Positions 9,528 to 18,916 of a stretch of DNA of 64,000 nt are shown piece after piece (position 1 is the stretch's first letter; each line of letters opens with the position of its first letter). The notes beneath the pieces were generated by a model, which saw only the letters and a program-made list of their open reading frames with translations, had not been told where the DNA came from and ran no database searches. A program made the position numbers and the translations under genes. The stretch lies in contig NZ_VTOL01000010.1 of the NCBI RefSeq assembly GCF_009801115.1, positions 62,001 through 126,000 of the forward strand, written 5' to 3'. The stretch is from Dyadobacter sp. 3J3. Its GTDB lineage: Bacteria; Bacteroidota; Bacteroidia; Cytophagales; Spirosomataceae.

Positions 9528-10106
9528 CTAAACTTTTACAGCGATCACAATTCCAGTCGCCCAAACCTGCTTGGTAAGCACCAGATCTTTTCTTGCTTCA
9601 AGATCCTTGATCAAATTAATTGCTTTTCGGTCATGTCCTTCGGGCCAGTTTGGCTGAGGAAGCATATCGTCAATAATATATATTCCGCCTTTGTTCAACA
9701 TTTCCAACACCTCGTCCAGAAGCAAATATTTTCCATGCCAGGTATCAGCAAAAATATAATCAAATTTCATCTCAAGGTTACTTTCCACCCAGTCTTCGCC
9801 ATCCGCCAATACCAATGCCAAACGAGTATCCTGGGACAAATGATTTTCGGCGATGTCCAGAAATTTTTCATCATTATCGATGGATATCAAAGTTGAATTT
9901 CTATCCATTCCTGCGAGGATCCAGGAAGTTGACAATCCGGTACCGGTTCCGAGTTCAAGAAATTTCCCACCCGGTTTTGAAGCCGCAAGCGTTTTTAAGA
10001 GTGAACAAGTCTGAATATCAGACGCCATGGTAAAGCCGGAAGCTTTGGTAGCCAGGTCAATAGCGACAAAAGCACCAGGTAAAGGATTGTTAATTTCCTG
10101 TGTCAT
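9528..10106 (-). CDS. Class I SAM-dependent O-methyltransferase
   Basis: A 192-residue Rossmann-fold methyltransferase. Motif I is FLELGTGTGLSTSWIL (about 48-63), followed by an acidic loop LISIDNDEKF and the post-motif YIFADTWHGKY. The layout resembles small caffeoyl-CoA/catechol O-methyltransferase relatives, but the metal-binding residues of that family cannot be assigned confidently, so the substrate stays open. It is transcribed alone and converges on the dehydrogenase gene. Confidence 0.75.
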   Translation of the reverse strand: MTQEINNPLPGAFVAIDLATKASGFTMASDIQTCSLLKTLAASKPGGKFLELGTGTGLSTSWILAGMDRNSTLISIDNDEKFLDIAENHLSQDTRLALVLADGEDWVESNLEMKFDYIFADTWHGKYLLLDEVLEMLNKGGIYIIDDMLPQPNWPEGHDRKAINLIKDLEARKDLVLTKQVWATGIVIAVKV

Positions 10107-10307
10107 CAGAAGAATGTTTCGTTAAGTTGGAAAAATAGAGAAAAATTAACTGAAATCATACAATCAAATGATTCAAAACTAAAACAATATTTTAATTTCA
10201 GAAAACTATAAATGAAATTTTAAATCAAACATTTCCCTCAACATATCAAAACTCCACCCTGAAACGTTACCTTTGCCACTTTTCCGCTTGAATTGCAAAT
10301 CACAGTC

Positions 10308-11495
10308 ATGTCATTATATACAACCGAAGCTCCGATCATTATTACCTGCAACAAGCGCCTTGCGCCTTATCTTGAACAGGAAGTACTGGATCTGGGCTAT
10401 AAAATTGAAGAAGCTTTTGTTACTGGTGTCCGCATAAAAGGTACCATCAATGACTGCATCAAACTTAATCTGAATTTGTATTGTGCAAGTCAGGTTTTGT
10501 ATAGTCTTGAACAGTTTGAAGCACAAAGTCCCGATCACGTTTACAACCATCTGGTAAAAATGGCCTGGGAAGATATTCTTCCTGATCCGGGTTATTTTTC
10601 GGTTACCAGCAATGTACAGCATCCAACGATTAACAACGGAATGTTTGCTAACCTTCGTGTGAAAGATGCCATTGTTGACAGGTTACGGGATAAAAGAGGG
10701 AATCGTCCATCCACAGGTTCTGAGCTTGTCGGTGCTGTGATCCACCTTTTCTGGAAACATGATCATGCCGAAATTTTTGTAGATACTTCCGGCGACTCGC
10801 TTGCGCGTCACGGGTATAGAAAAATTCCTGGAAAAGCTCCTATGCTGGAAGCGCTTGCCTCCGCTACAATTCTGGCAAGCAAATGGGACAAAACTTCGCC
10901 GTTTATCAATCCGATGTGCGGTTCAGGAACGTTGGCGATTGAGGCGGCTTTGATCGCAAGTAAAACGCGTCCGGGTTTGTTCCGTGATAATTTTGCATTT
11001 ATGCATTTACAAGGATACGACAAAGAAGTGTATTACAACGAAATGTATGTGCTCGAAGACCAGATCATTCAAGTTCCCGGCCTCAGAATTCTCGCTACGG
11101 ATATCAGTGAAATGGCTGTAAACAATGCGCGAAAAAATGCAATTGCAGCCGGAGTTGCCGATATGATTGAATTCAGCGTTTGTGATTTTGCCGATACAGA
11201 AGTTCCGGAAGGCGGAAACGGAGTATTTTTTGTTAACCCGGAATATGGAGATCGTTTGGGAGAAATTGACGAGCTGGAAGAAACTTATGCCCGTATCGGT
11301 GATTTTATGAAACAAAAATGCAAGGGATATTTTGGTTACGTGTTTACAGGAAATCTTGATCTTGCAAAAAAAATTGGTTTGAAAGCAAAACGCCGAATCG
11401 AATTTTATACCAGTACAATCGATTGCCGCCTGCTTGAATATGAACTATACGCTGGTACAAGGGATGTTAAAATTATTGTCCCTCAGGAAAACTGA
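10308..11495 (+). CDS. THUMP-domain rRNA methyltransferase (RlmL N-terminal type)
   Basis: A 395-residue 23S rRNA (guanine-N2)-methyltransferase of the RlmL/YcbY family, as the single-domain form common in Bacteroidota. Residues about 1-155 hold the ferredoxin-like and THUMP RNA-binding region. The catalytic part has HGYRK, the SAM motif NPMCGSGTLAIEAA and ATDIS. The family's NPPYG motif appears as NPEYGDR, with Glu in place of the second Pro. The frame opens at a TTG (10293), but the ATG at 10308 matches the usual start of the family. Confidence 0.85.
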   Translation: MSLYTTEAPIIITCNKRLAPYLEQEVLDLGYKIEEAFVTGVRIKGTINDCIKLNLNLYCASQVLYSLEQFEAQSPDHVYNHLVKMAWEDILPDPGYFSVTSNVQHPTINNGMFANLRVKDAIVDRLRDKRGNRPSTGSELVGAVIHLFWKHDHAEIFVDTSGDSLARHGYRKIPGKAPMLEALASATILASKWDKTSPFINPMCGSGTLAIEAALIASKTRPGLFRDNFAFMHLQGYDKEVYYNEMYVLEDQIIQVPGLRILATDISEMAVNNARKNAIAAGVADMIEFSVCDFADTEVPEGGNGVFFVNPEYGDRLGEIDELEETYARIGDFMKQKCKGYFGYVFTGNLDLAKKIGLKAKRRIEFYTSTIDCRLLEYELYAGTRDVKIIVPQEN

Positions 11496-11523
11496 TACAC
11501 AATATGTAATTCAATATTAATAC

Positions 11524-11576
11524 AAACGTTACTAAGTCGTTTAATACACGTCCACTAGTAACGTTTCTTTTTTTTA
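11524..11576 (+). terminator. Terminator abutting the next start codon
   Basis: A perfect 11-bp stem (11524-11534 AAACGTTACTA with 11556-11566), then CTTTTTTTTT, ending only about 5 bp before the ATG at 11581. It clearly fits termination of the rRNA methyltransferase transcript. It leaves no room for a promoter between itself and the lipoprotein gene. Confidence 0.8.
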
Positions 11577-11580
11577 CCCG

Positions 11581-12153
11581 ATGAAGATCAGTTTTTCAAT
11601 TGTCATTTTGATGTTTTGTTGTTCCTGCCAATGGTTGGGAAATCAGCCCAGCTTTGGGGATGATTACATTACCTACCAAATCAGCAAAGGGAATCATGAA
11701 ATTGACGATAATTCCAACGCGCTTTTTACGGCGGGGGAATTAAAATTTCAGGCTATTTTTGATAGTACATGCATTTATCAAACTTCGGATGCTGGTAATC
11801 AGTATGACATTAATAAGTTATTGGGATTTTCGGATTGCAATTCTCAGCATCATGAAAATAGCGCGAGGTTTGGATGGAACTGGAGGGACAATGCACTAAA
11901 TATCTTCGCTTATATTTATGTGGCCGGGCAAAGGCAGGAAAAGCAATTGGGAACACTGGCTCTTGGTAAAATGGGAAGTTTCGGGTTGTCTACTTTAAAC
12001 AATACATACATTTTTACTTTTAACGGCCAGCAAACTATCATGCCGAGACATTGCTCAGGTGGTCTTGGAATTTCTTACAAATTACTACCCTATTTTGGTG
12101 GTGATGAGGTGGCGCCCCATGATATTAAAATTAAAATCCGGAACGTAGATTAG
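11581..12153 (+). CDS. Putative lipoprotein of unknown function
   Basis: A 190-residue exported protein. The N-terminus has a hydrophobic segment ending FCCSC, a plausible lipobox with Cys16 as the lipidated residue. The mature part is beta-rich and ends with GGDEVAPHDIKIKI. I do not recognise the family with certainty. Four further cysteines in the mature part could form disulfides. The gene starts directly after a strong terminator, so either read-through past the hairpin or a promoter inside the terminator must drive it. Confidence 0.6.
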   Translation: MKISFSIVILMFCCSCQWLGNQPSFGDDYITYQISKGNHEIDDNSNALFTAGELKFQAIFDSTCIYQTSDAGNQYDINKLLGFSDCNSQHHENSARFGWNWRDNALNIFAYIYVAGQRQEKQLGTLALGKMGSFGLSTLNNTYIFTFNGQQTIMPRHCSGGLGISYKLLPYFGGDEVAPHDIKIKIRNVD

Positions 12154-12166
12154 TATTTCATTTTTC

Positions 12167-12210
12167 AAAACAAAAACCAGCAAAATTTTCATTTTGCTGG
12201 TTTTTGTTTT
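12167..12210. terminator. Bidirectional terminator, 20-bp perfect stem
   Basis: Positions 12167-12186 pair perfectly with 12191-12210 around a 4-nt loop; the stem is flanked by A and T tracts. It separates the lipoprotein gene on + from the small basic protein gene on -. Confidence 0.9.
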
Positions 12211-12221
12211 CAGGCAATAAA

Positions 12222-12491
12222 CTATTCATCTGCCAAACTTATACTAGACCTTACAAGACTTCTTTTTTTCTCTCTTACCGTCAGCCTTGCTTTTGTTGGC
12301 GGCTCTTCTCTTAATCTTCTTTCTTTACCGGCTTTTACTGCCGCACTTTTTTCTGCCAACTTATCCTGCGCTTCTGTATGACGTTGAACCGGAATTACAT
12401 TTTTAATTCCCTGAATGTCCTCAAAAGGTCTGTTGGCTACCCTTCGCCTCATTTTGTTATCAAGGCTTTGAAGTTCTAACTCTCTAGCCAT
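12222..12491 (-). CDS. Small basic hypothetical protein
   Basis: An 89-residue, highly charged protein rich in Arg, Lys and Glu (LDNKMRRRVANRPFED, REKKRSLVRSS). It has no signal peptide or membrane helix and is probably mostly helical or disordered. The start ATG at 12491 and a shared strong terminator support a real gene. I do not recognise the family. A nucleic-acid-binding role is possible from charge alone. Confidence 0.5.
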   Translation of the reverse strand: MARELELQSLDNKMRRRVANRPFEDIQGIKNVIPVQRHTEAQDKLAEKSAAVKAGKERRLREEPPTKARLTVREKKRSLVRSSISLADE

Positions 12492-12697
12492 ATTGTAAAT
12501 ATTTAATAAATTATTTTAATTATACCAAAATCAGATTTTGATGGAAATAATAAAAATAATCGTTCCAATAGGAATATGAAAGGCATGATTTTTACTTTAA
12601 AATTGTGTTTTCTAATAGCTAACAAGATAATTGTCACAGAAATTGATTTTACAACATGTGGGAATAATTCCCCACCAAACTAAACAATGCTTATTTT

Positions 12698-12979
12698 ATG
12701 CCGCAACTACCAAGTATCAATAAATCCCGGCTTCAGGAAATCAAAGTCTTTTTAAATAAAATTGGCGAGACTAATGAAAGTACCGAATACTCCACGGATA
12801 AGGAATACATTGTAAAATCAATTATTGAACTGGTTAAAATTAAAGGAAGGCAAGATCTTGTGGACGAGTTTGAAAAGGCGTATATCCATCATCTCATTAC
12901 CATTCAGAAATGGGTTATTGACTTAAAACATATTGCAGATGAAGCACTAAACGAATTAAATAATAGTAATAGGCAATAG
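12698..12979 (+). CDS. Small hypothetical protein upstream of kinase cluster
   Basis: A 93-residue soluble, helix-rich protein (KSIIELVKIKGRQDLVDEFEKAYIHHLITIQKWVIDLKHIADEAL). No known domain is recognised. The helix with paired His residues recalls small helical-bundle proteins, but I cannot claim an HPt domain. It precedes the histidine kinase cluster by 300 bp in the same orientation and may be a separate transcript. Confidence 0.5.
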   Translation: MPQLPSINKSRLQEIKVFLNKIGETNESTEYSTDKEYIVKSIIELVKIKGRQDLVDEFEKAYIHHLITIQKWVIDLKHIADEALNELNNSNRQ

Positions 12980-13278
12980 CATTTTGACGAAAAATCTTAG
13001 GATAGAGGGTTTAGGCGGTGGTAAAATTTGATTGAACATTAAAATCATGACAATTGATAAAATAATGGCAAGCCCGTAATGTCCTTTCATCTTCTTTGCA
13101 TCCTTAATATTATTATGACTGCCAGAAAAATCCTGAAAGATGAATTGGTATGATATTTAAATATCGGTTTTCGTGTATTCCAAAACCCTCTATTGATGAA
13201 ATTATATTCTGCCAACCTGTTAAAAAAACATAAGAATAAATTAAAGGCTGGTCCATTAATAAATTCACTTTCTGAATT
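12980..13278 (+). other. Non-coding stretch before the kinase gene
   Basis: About 300 bp, AT-rich. I see no hairpin or convincing reading frame here. It presumably holds the promoter of the kinase operon. Confidence 0.4.
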
Positions 13279-14889
13279 ATGATTCTTATAGTTGACGATA
13301 GATCCGAAAATATCCTTCCTCTGAAAAAAATTCTTGAACTGAATAACTTCAAAACTGACAGTGCAGAATCCGGAGAAGAGGCTTTAAAAAAAATCCTGAA
13401 CAACAGTTATTCGCTCATTATTCTGGATGTTCAAATGCCCGGCATGGACGGATTTGAGGTTGCCGAGGCAATATCCGGCTTTAACAAAGCAAAGGACACA
13501 CCAATCCTTTTTTTGTCTGCAGTTAATAAAGAGAAAAAATTTATCACCAAAGGTTACACTTCCGGCGGTATCGACTATATTACAAAACCGGTAGATCCTG
13601 ATATATTACTACTGAAAGTCAAAACATTTAATAAGCTTTACGAACAGCAGCAAGAACTTAAAGCTATTCAGCTATCTCTACAAAACGAAATTGAAGTTAG
13701 AAAAGAGGCTCAAGAAAAGCTTGCTTCCAATATGCAGGAATTACAGTTTGTGCTCGAATCATTGCCACAAATTGCATTCACCATGTCTGCTAATCGCAAA
13801 ATTGAATATGTAAATCAACATTGGTTTCAATATTCCCAAGATGCACATACACTCCCGCAGATACATCCGGATGATACGACATGGGAAATCTGGCAACAAT
13901 CCGTATCAGAGGGTTTGGAATTTTCTTCCGATGTGCGTTTAAAAAATTTATCCACCGAAGACTACCGTTATTTTCTGCTGAAAACTATTCCGGTTTTGCA
14001 GCAAGGTACTATTATTCGCTGGGTCGGAACATTTACCGACATTCATCAGCAAAAAATGGCCAATGAATTGCTGGAACATAAAGTCCTTCAGAGAACAAAA
14101 GAACTGCTTGCAAAAAACTCGGAGCTTGAAACCATCAATCATGAATTGCAGCAATTTGCCTGGGTAGTTTCTCATGACTTGAAAGAGCCGCTTCGAAAGA
14201 TCCAGACGTTTAACCATCTTATCAAAGATAAATTTTTAAACGGAAATCAGGAGGCCGCTTCCTACCTCGACCGCTCCATAAGCTCTTCCGCCAGGATGAC
14301 GCGTTTAATTAGTGATTTGCTGGATTATTCCCGCCTATCAATTTCTGCCAATTTCCAGCCTACGGATTTGAATCTTTTGATTAATGACATTCTAAGTGAT
14401 TTTGATGATCAGATAAAAGAGAAGAACGCAATCATTCAGGTTGATAAATTACCACTGATCGAAACAATTTCCAGCCAGATCCGTCAGGTTTTTCAGAATC
14501 TGATCAGCAATGCGTTAAAATTTGCGAAGAAAGATAAAATTCCTGTTATCAGTATTTCCTCCGAAACAATAGAAGAAAAGGAATTGGACAGTCCTCAATC
14601 AGAATCCGGAAACTTTTGCCGTATAACGCTCAGCGATAACGGAATAGGATTTGACGAAAAATTCCTGGACAGAATTTTTGTTATTTTCCAGCGTCTCAAC
14701 AATCAGAGTAGTTACGAAGGAACGGGTATCGGACTTGCCATTGCAAAGAAGATAATGGATAAACATAATGGTCTTATTTCCGCAAAAAGTCATGAAAATG
14801 AAGGTGCCAGTTTCATCATTATTCTTCCAATAAAACAAGTTAACGAATCCATACAACCAGCCAATACAGAAAATATTTACCAATCATAA
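13279..14889 (+). CDS. Hybrid sensor kinase: receiver-PAS-HisKA-HATPase
   Basis: A 536-residue soluble kinase with its receiver at the N-terminus (residues 1-120: acidic Asp6-Asp7, LDVQMPGMDG phospho-acceptor region, ITKP lysine). A coiled linker leads to a PAS-like domain (about 150-265). The dimerisation/phosphoacceptor helix follows with SHDLKEPL and phosphorylated His299, then an ATP-binding domain with NLISNALKFA, DNGIGFD and GTGIGLAI. An input receiver fused ahead of a kinase suggests it is itself driven by a phosphorelay. It is followed 1 nt later by the next kinase gene, so the two are co-translated. Confidence 0.9.
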   Translation: MILIVDDRSENILPLKKILELNNFKTDSAESGEEALKKILNNSYSLIILDVQMPGMDGFEVAEAISGFNKAKDTPILFLSAVNKEKKFITKGYTSGGIDYITKPVDPDILLLKVKTFNKLYEQQQELKAIQLSLQNEIEVRKEAQEKLASNMQELQFVLESLPQIAFTMSANRKIEYVNQHWFQYSQDAHTLPQIHPDDTTWEIWQQSVSEGLEFSSDVRLKNLSTEDYRYFLLKTIPVLQQGTIIRWVGTFTDIHQQKMANELLEHKVLQRTKELLAKNSELETINHELQQFAWVVSHDLKEPLRKIQTFNHLIKDKFLNGNQEAASYLDRSISSSARMTRLISDLLDYSRLSISANFQPTDLNLLINDILSDFDDQIKEKNAIIQVDKLPLIETISSQIRQVFQNLISNALKFAKKDKIPVISISSETIEEKELDSPQSESGNFCRITLSDNGIGFDEKFLDRIFVIFQRLNNQSSYEGTGIGLAIAKKIMDKHNGLISAKSHENEGASFIIILPIKQVNESIQPANTENIYQS

Positions 14890-14890
14890 T

Positions 14891-17800
14891 ATGCCTGCGA
14901 CTTCCTCTAATTCAATAATCCGGCAACTGCAAATTGTATTTTCCATTTCTGTTGTTCTTCTGGTTCTGAGTCTTTTTGCCTCTTTTTACAGTACGCAAAA
15001 ATTAATCCTGAATTCGCAGCTTGTTAATCATACCAATCAGGTTTTGATAGAGGCAGAAAACATCATTTCTTACATGAAAGATGCGGAAACGGCTCAGCGT
15101 GGCTTCCTTGTAACACTGGATCCTCAGTTTTTGCAGCCTTATAATGGTTCTTACGAAAAAACATCAGCGAGCTACAATACGCTACTTCTACTGACAAGCA
15201 ATAATCCTGCACAGCAAAAAAATCTGGAAGAAGCAAAAACTTTGTATGAAGCCAAATTCATACAAATGCAGAAAATCATTGACAGGACCAAAAGAAACGC
15301 ACAAACTGTATTTGATACTGACGCCCGACAAAAAGAAATGGTGAAAGGCAAATTAGTGATGGATCAGTTGCGACTGGTGGCTGAAAGGATAAAAACACAA
15401 GAGAACAAAATGCTCAAAGAGCTGACGGAAGCCCAGCAGGCATACATTAATTACACGCCCATTTTGCTCGTATTTGCAGCGTTGATATCAATCTTAATTA
15501 CTGGTTTTGCTTATTTCCGTATTAAAAAAGATCTGGATGACCGCCTTCTCAAACAAAAAGAGGCTGAGGCAAAATACATTGAAACTGCACAACGAATTAC
15601 TTTTATTGAAGGTATGACCAAACTGGTATCAGAAGGTGATTATTCAGTACGAAGTTCTGATACTATGGACGACGAGTTGGGACGGATTTCTACGGCATTG
15701 AATACGATGACCGGCTCGCTGGAACAAACCTTTAATGATTTGTCGAACAAAAACTGGTTGCAAACTGGTACAGTTAAATTAAGTGATGCGATTCGTGGAG
15801 AAAGGATTTTAAAGAATCTCGCAGAAAATCTGATCAATACAATTACCGGTTATATCAACGCACCGCTGGGTACTATTTACATTCTGGATAAGGATTGGAA
15901 TTATAAACTCTTCGGTAATGTTGCTGCAAGCCTTGCACCAGAAACTATAAAAGCCGGAGAAGGTCTTACTGATCAGGCAATCAGAAATAAAAAATCACTT
16001 ATCATCCGCGATTTACCAGAAAATTACATCACTGTAAATTCGTCGCTTGGAAATACGCCACCAACTTGTCTGGTTATTTTACCGTTGGTTTACGCCAATG
16101 AGTGCATTGGGATAATTGAAATCGGGCTGTTAAGAGAACCTGGATTTTTGGAAATGCAGTTTTTGAATGACAACCTTGAAATGCTTTCCATCGGTGTAAA
16201 TGCTGCGCTGGATTATGTAAAATTGCAGGAATTCCTTGAAGAAACGCAGGCACAATCCGAAGAATTGCAAACGCAGCATAATGAGCTTGAAAACCTTAAT
16301 GCTGAGCTTGAAGCACAATCCCAAAAACTCCAGGCATCCGAAGAAGAACTTCGGGTACAACAGGAGGAGTTACAACAAACCAATGGTGAACTGGAAGAAC
16401 GCAGCGGTTTACTGGAAGAAAAAAATCTGGAAATTGAGAAAAAAGCGGAAGAATTAGAACTGACAACCCGCTATAAATCTGAGTTTCTGGCCAATATGTC
16501 GCATGAACTTCGCACACCACTTAATTCCATATTATTACTTAGCCGGTTACTTGCTGAAAATGACGAGAAAAATTTGAGTAGCGATCAGATTGAATATGCC
16601 ACGGTCATACAGTCGTCGGGAAATGGATTATTGGGACTGATTGATGAAATTCTGGATCTTTCCAAAATTGAAGCAGGAAAAATGGATTTAGATTATGCCA
16701 GGATTTCGGTACGGGACATTACGGACGACATCAAAGCACTTTTTAATCAGGTCGCAAAAGAAAAAAATCTGGAATTTAAGGTTTCGGTAGCAGACGACGT
16801 GCCTTCAACCATTGAAACGGACAGAATGCGCCTGGAACAAATATTGAAGAACCTGATTTCTAACGCGCTTAAATTTACATCAATTGGTACGGTTGAACTT
16901 ATTGTAAAATCGGATCCAACCGACGTGAAAATGCTTTCCTTTTCGGTGAAAGATACCGGCATTGGAATTCCTGCTGAAAAACAGCAACTTATATTCGAAG
17001 CATTTCAACAGGCAGACGGCTCAACAAAAAGGAAATATGGCGGTACAGGACTTGGTTTATCCATCAGTCGGGAATTAATAAAATTGTTGAAAGGAGAGAT
17101 TTCGTTAATTAGCGAATCGGGTAAAGGCAGTGAATTTATTCTGCAAATTCCTGTTTCTCAAAGCCACAATCCGGAAATTCAGGAAAATAAGAATTTATTT
17201 GGCATGGTAAAAGCTGACTCTTTTATCAAAAAGGAAGAAATCATTGACAATCGTTTTATCAGTACCATAATTCCTGAAAGCATTCCGGACGACAGAGCAG
17301 TCATTACAGAAAAAGATAAGTCCATACTGATCATTGAAGATGATACTAATTTTGCAAAATCGCTTCTCGATTATACCAGAAAAAAAGGTTATAAAGGGAT
17401 CGTAGCTGTGCGTGGCGATGAAGGACTGGAACTTGCAGAAAATTTCAAACCACAAGGCATTTTACTGGATATTCAGCTTCCCGTAATGAGCGGCTGGGAT
17501 GTGATGGACAGGCTGAAATCGAACCTTAAAACCAGACATATTCCTGTGCATATGATGTCTTCTCATAAAATGAAAAACGAAAGCCTATTGAAAGGCGCGG
17601 TTGATTTTATTGATAAACCGATGGCGCTTGAAAAGATGCAGGAGATCTTTAAAAAGATAGAATACGTACTGAGCAGGAAATCAAAAAAAGTATTGATCAT
17701 TGAAGATAATCCAAAGCACGCCAAAGCATTAGCCTATTTTCTGGAAACTTTTAATATTAATTCAGAACTTAGAAGTAATATTTCAGAAGGAATTGAAGCT

Positions 17801-18496
17801 TTGAAAGACAAAGAAGTTGACTGCGTAATTCTGGATATGGGAATTCCTGATAAACAGGCTTATGAAATACTGGAAGAAGCCAAAAAGAATCCCGGTTTCG
17901 AGCACCTTCCCATCATAATTTTTACCGGAAAAAGTCTTTCCATGACGGATGAACTGCGTATAAAACATTATGCGGATTCTATTATTGTGAAAACTGCGCA
18001 TTCATATCAACGTATGCTGGATGAAGTCTCGCTATTTCTTCATGTCGTTGAAGAAAATAAAAAACCTCTCGTACGCGACGGGGACTTTAAAAAACTGGGA
18101 GCGTTAGAGCAAATCCTGAATGGCAAAACGGTTTTAATAGCCGATGACGATGTCCGGAACATTTTCTCACTTACCAAATCCCTTGAAAACTATAAAATGA
18201 ATGTCATAACGGCTCTTGACGGCCAGGAAGCACTACAAAAACTTCGTGAAAATCCATTAATAGATGTAGTTTTGCTTGATATGATGATGCCGCAAATGGA
18301 CGGCTACGAAACGGCGCGAAGGATCCGTGAAAATTATCAATGGAAAAATTTGCCGGTAATAGCTGTAACTGCCAAAGCCATGACGGGTGACCGGGAAAAA
18401 TGCATAAATGCCGGTGCATCCGATTACATTACGAAACCTGTTGATATCGATCAACTTATGTCGCTCTTGCGTGTTTGGCTTTATGAGAAATCCTGA
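14891..18496 (+). CDS. CHASE3-HAMP-GAF hybrid histidine kinase with three receivers
   Basis: A 1201-residue membrane sensor kinase. Helices at about 14-34 and 187-207 flank a CHASE3-type periplasmic domain (NIISYMKDAETAQRGFLVT). A HAMP (about 208-275), a GAF (about 300-445) and a long coiled coil (about 446-525) follow. The catalytic core has His538 in MSHELRTPLN and NLISNALKFT. Three receivers sit at the C-terminus with phospho-Asp860, Asp982 and Asp1130. The middle receiver is divergent (LDMGIPDKQ). Such multi-receiver kinases in Bacteroidota work as internal phosphorelay hubs. It overlaps functionally with the single receiver protein encoded 46 bp downstream. Confidence 0.92.
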   Translation: MPATSSNSIIRQLQIVFSISVVLLVLSLFASFYSTQKLILNSQLVNHTNQVLIEAENIISYMKDAETAQRGFLVTLDPQFLQPYNGSYEKTSASYNTLLLLTSNNPAQQKNLEEAKTLYEAKFIQMQKIIDRTKRNAQTVFDTDARQKEMVKGKLVMDQLRLVAERIKTQENKMLKELTEAQQAYINYTPILLVFAALISILITGFAYFRIKKDLDDRLLKQKEAEAKYIETAQRITFIEGMTKLVSEGDYSVRSSDTMDDELGRISTALNTMTGSLEQTFNDLSNKNWLQTGTVKLSDAIRGERILKNLAENLINTITGYINAPLGTIYILDKDWNYKLFGNVAASLAPETIKAGEGLTDQAIRNKKSLIIRDLPENYITVNSSLGNTPPTCLVILPLVYANECIGIIEIGLLREPGFLEMQFLNDNLEMLSIGVNAALDYVKLQEFLEETQAQSEELQTQHNELENLNAELEAQSQKLQASEEELRVQQEELQQTNGELEERSGLLEEKNLEIEKKAEELELTTRYKSEFLANMSHELRTPLNSILLLSRLLAENDEKNLSSDQIEYATVIQSSGNGLLGLIDEILDLSKIEAGKMDLDYARISVRDITDDIKALFNQVAKEKNLEFKVSVADDVPSTIETDRMRLEQILKNLISNALKFTSIGTVELIVKSDPTDVKMLSFSVKDTGIGIPAEKQQLIFEAFQQADGSTKRKYGGTGLGLSISRELIKLLKGEISLISESGKGSEFILQIPVSQSHNPEIQENKNLFGMVKADSFIKKEEIIDNRFISTIIPESIPDDRAVITEKDKSILIIEDDTNFAKSLLDYTRKKGYKGIVAVRGDEGLELAENFKPQGILLDIQLPVMSGWDVMDRLKSNLKTRHIPVHMMSSHKMKNESLLKGAVDFIDKPMALEKMQEIFKKIEYVLSRKSKKVLIIEDNPKHAKALAYFLETFNINSELRSNISEGIEALKDKEVDCVILDMGIPDKQAYEILEEAKKNPGFEHLPIIIFTGKSLSMTDELRIKHYADSIIVKTAHSYQRMLDEVSLFLHVVEENKKPLVRDGDFKKLGALEQILNGKTVLIADDDVRNIFSLTKSLENYKMNVITALDGQEALQKLRENPLIDVVLLDMMMPQMDGYETARRIRENYQWKNLPVIAVTAKAMTGDREKCINAGASDYITKPVDIDQLMSLLRVWLYEKS

Positions 18497-18542
18497 TTAA
18501 CATTATTGGTAAAATAGTATTTGACTTATTGTATTTAAATTT

Positions 18543-18908
18543 ATGCACAAAAAAAGGGTGCTGATCATTGACGATGATGCCAGAAATATTTTTGCACTTT
18601 CCGCGACCCTGCGCTCAAAGTCATATGAAAGTATTTCCCGTACCGGCGCGCGGGAAGCGCTGGAATTATTGAAAACAGAGGAAATTATCGATGCCATTCT
18701 GATTGACATGATGATGCCGGATATGGATGGATATGAAGCCATTCCGCTCATCAAAAATATTGAATCCAGAAGGAACACACCTGTTTTTGCTGTTACCGCT
18801 CAGGCGATGGTCGGTGATAAAGAAAAATGTCTCCGGGCGGGTGCTGATGACTATATTTCCAAACCTATTAATGTTGACCATTTATTGCAATTGTTAGGTA
18901 GCATTTAA
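18543..18908 (+). CDS. Single-domain response regulator
   Basis: A 121-residue stand-alone receiver (CheY-like) without an output domain. Acidic pocket residues are in IIDDDARN, the phospho-acceptor is Asp55 in LIDMMMPDMDG, and the switch region is VTAQAM with a terminal ISKP lysine. It sits between the triple-receiver kinase and cheR (8 bp before cheR), so it is likely a diffusible phosphate shuttle within this cluster, not a flagellar CheY. Confidence 0.9.
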   Translation: MHKKRVLIIDDDARNIFALSATLRSKSYESISRTGAREALELLKTEEIIDAILIDMMMPDMDGYEAIPLIKNIESRRNTPVFAVTAQAMVGDKEKCLRAGADDYISKPINVDHLLQLLGSI

Positions 18909-18916
18909 AATTTATC

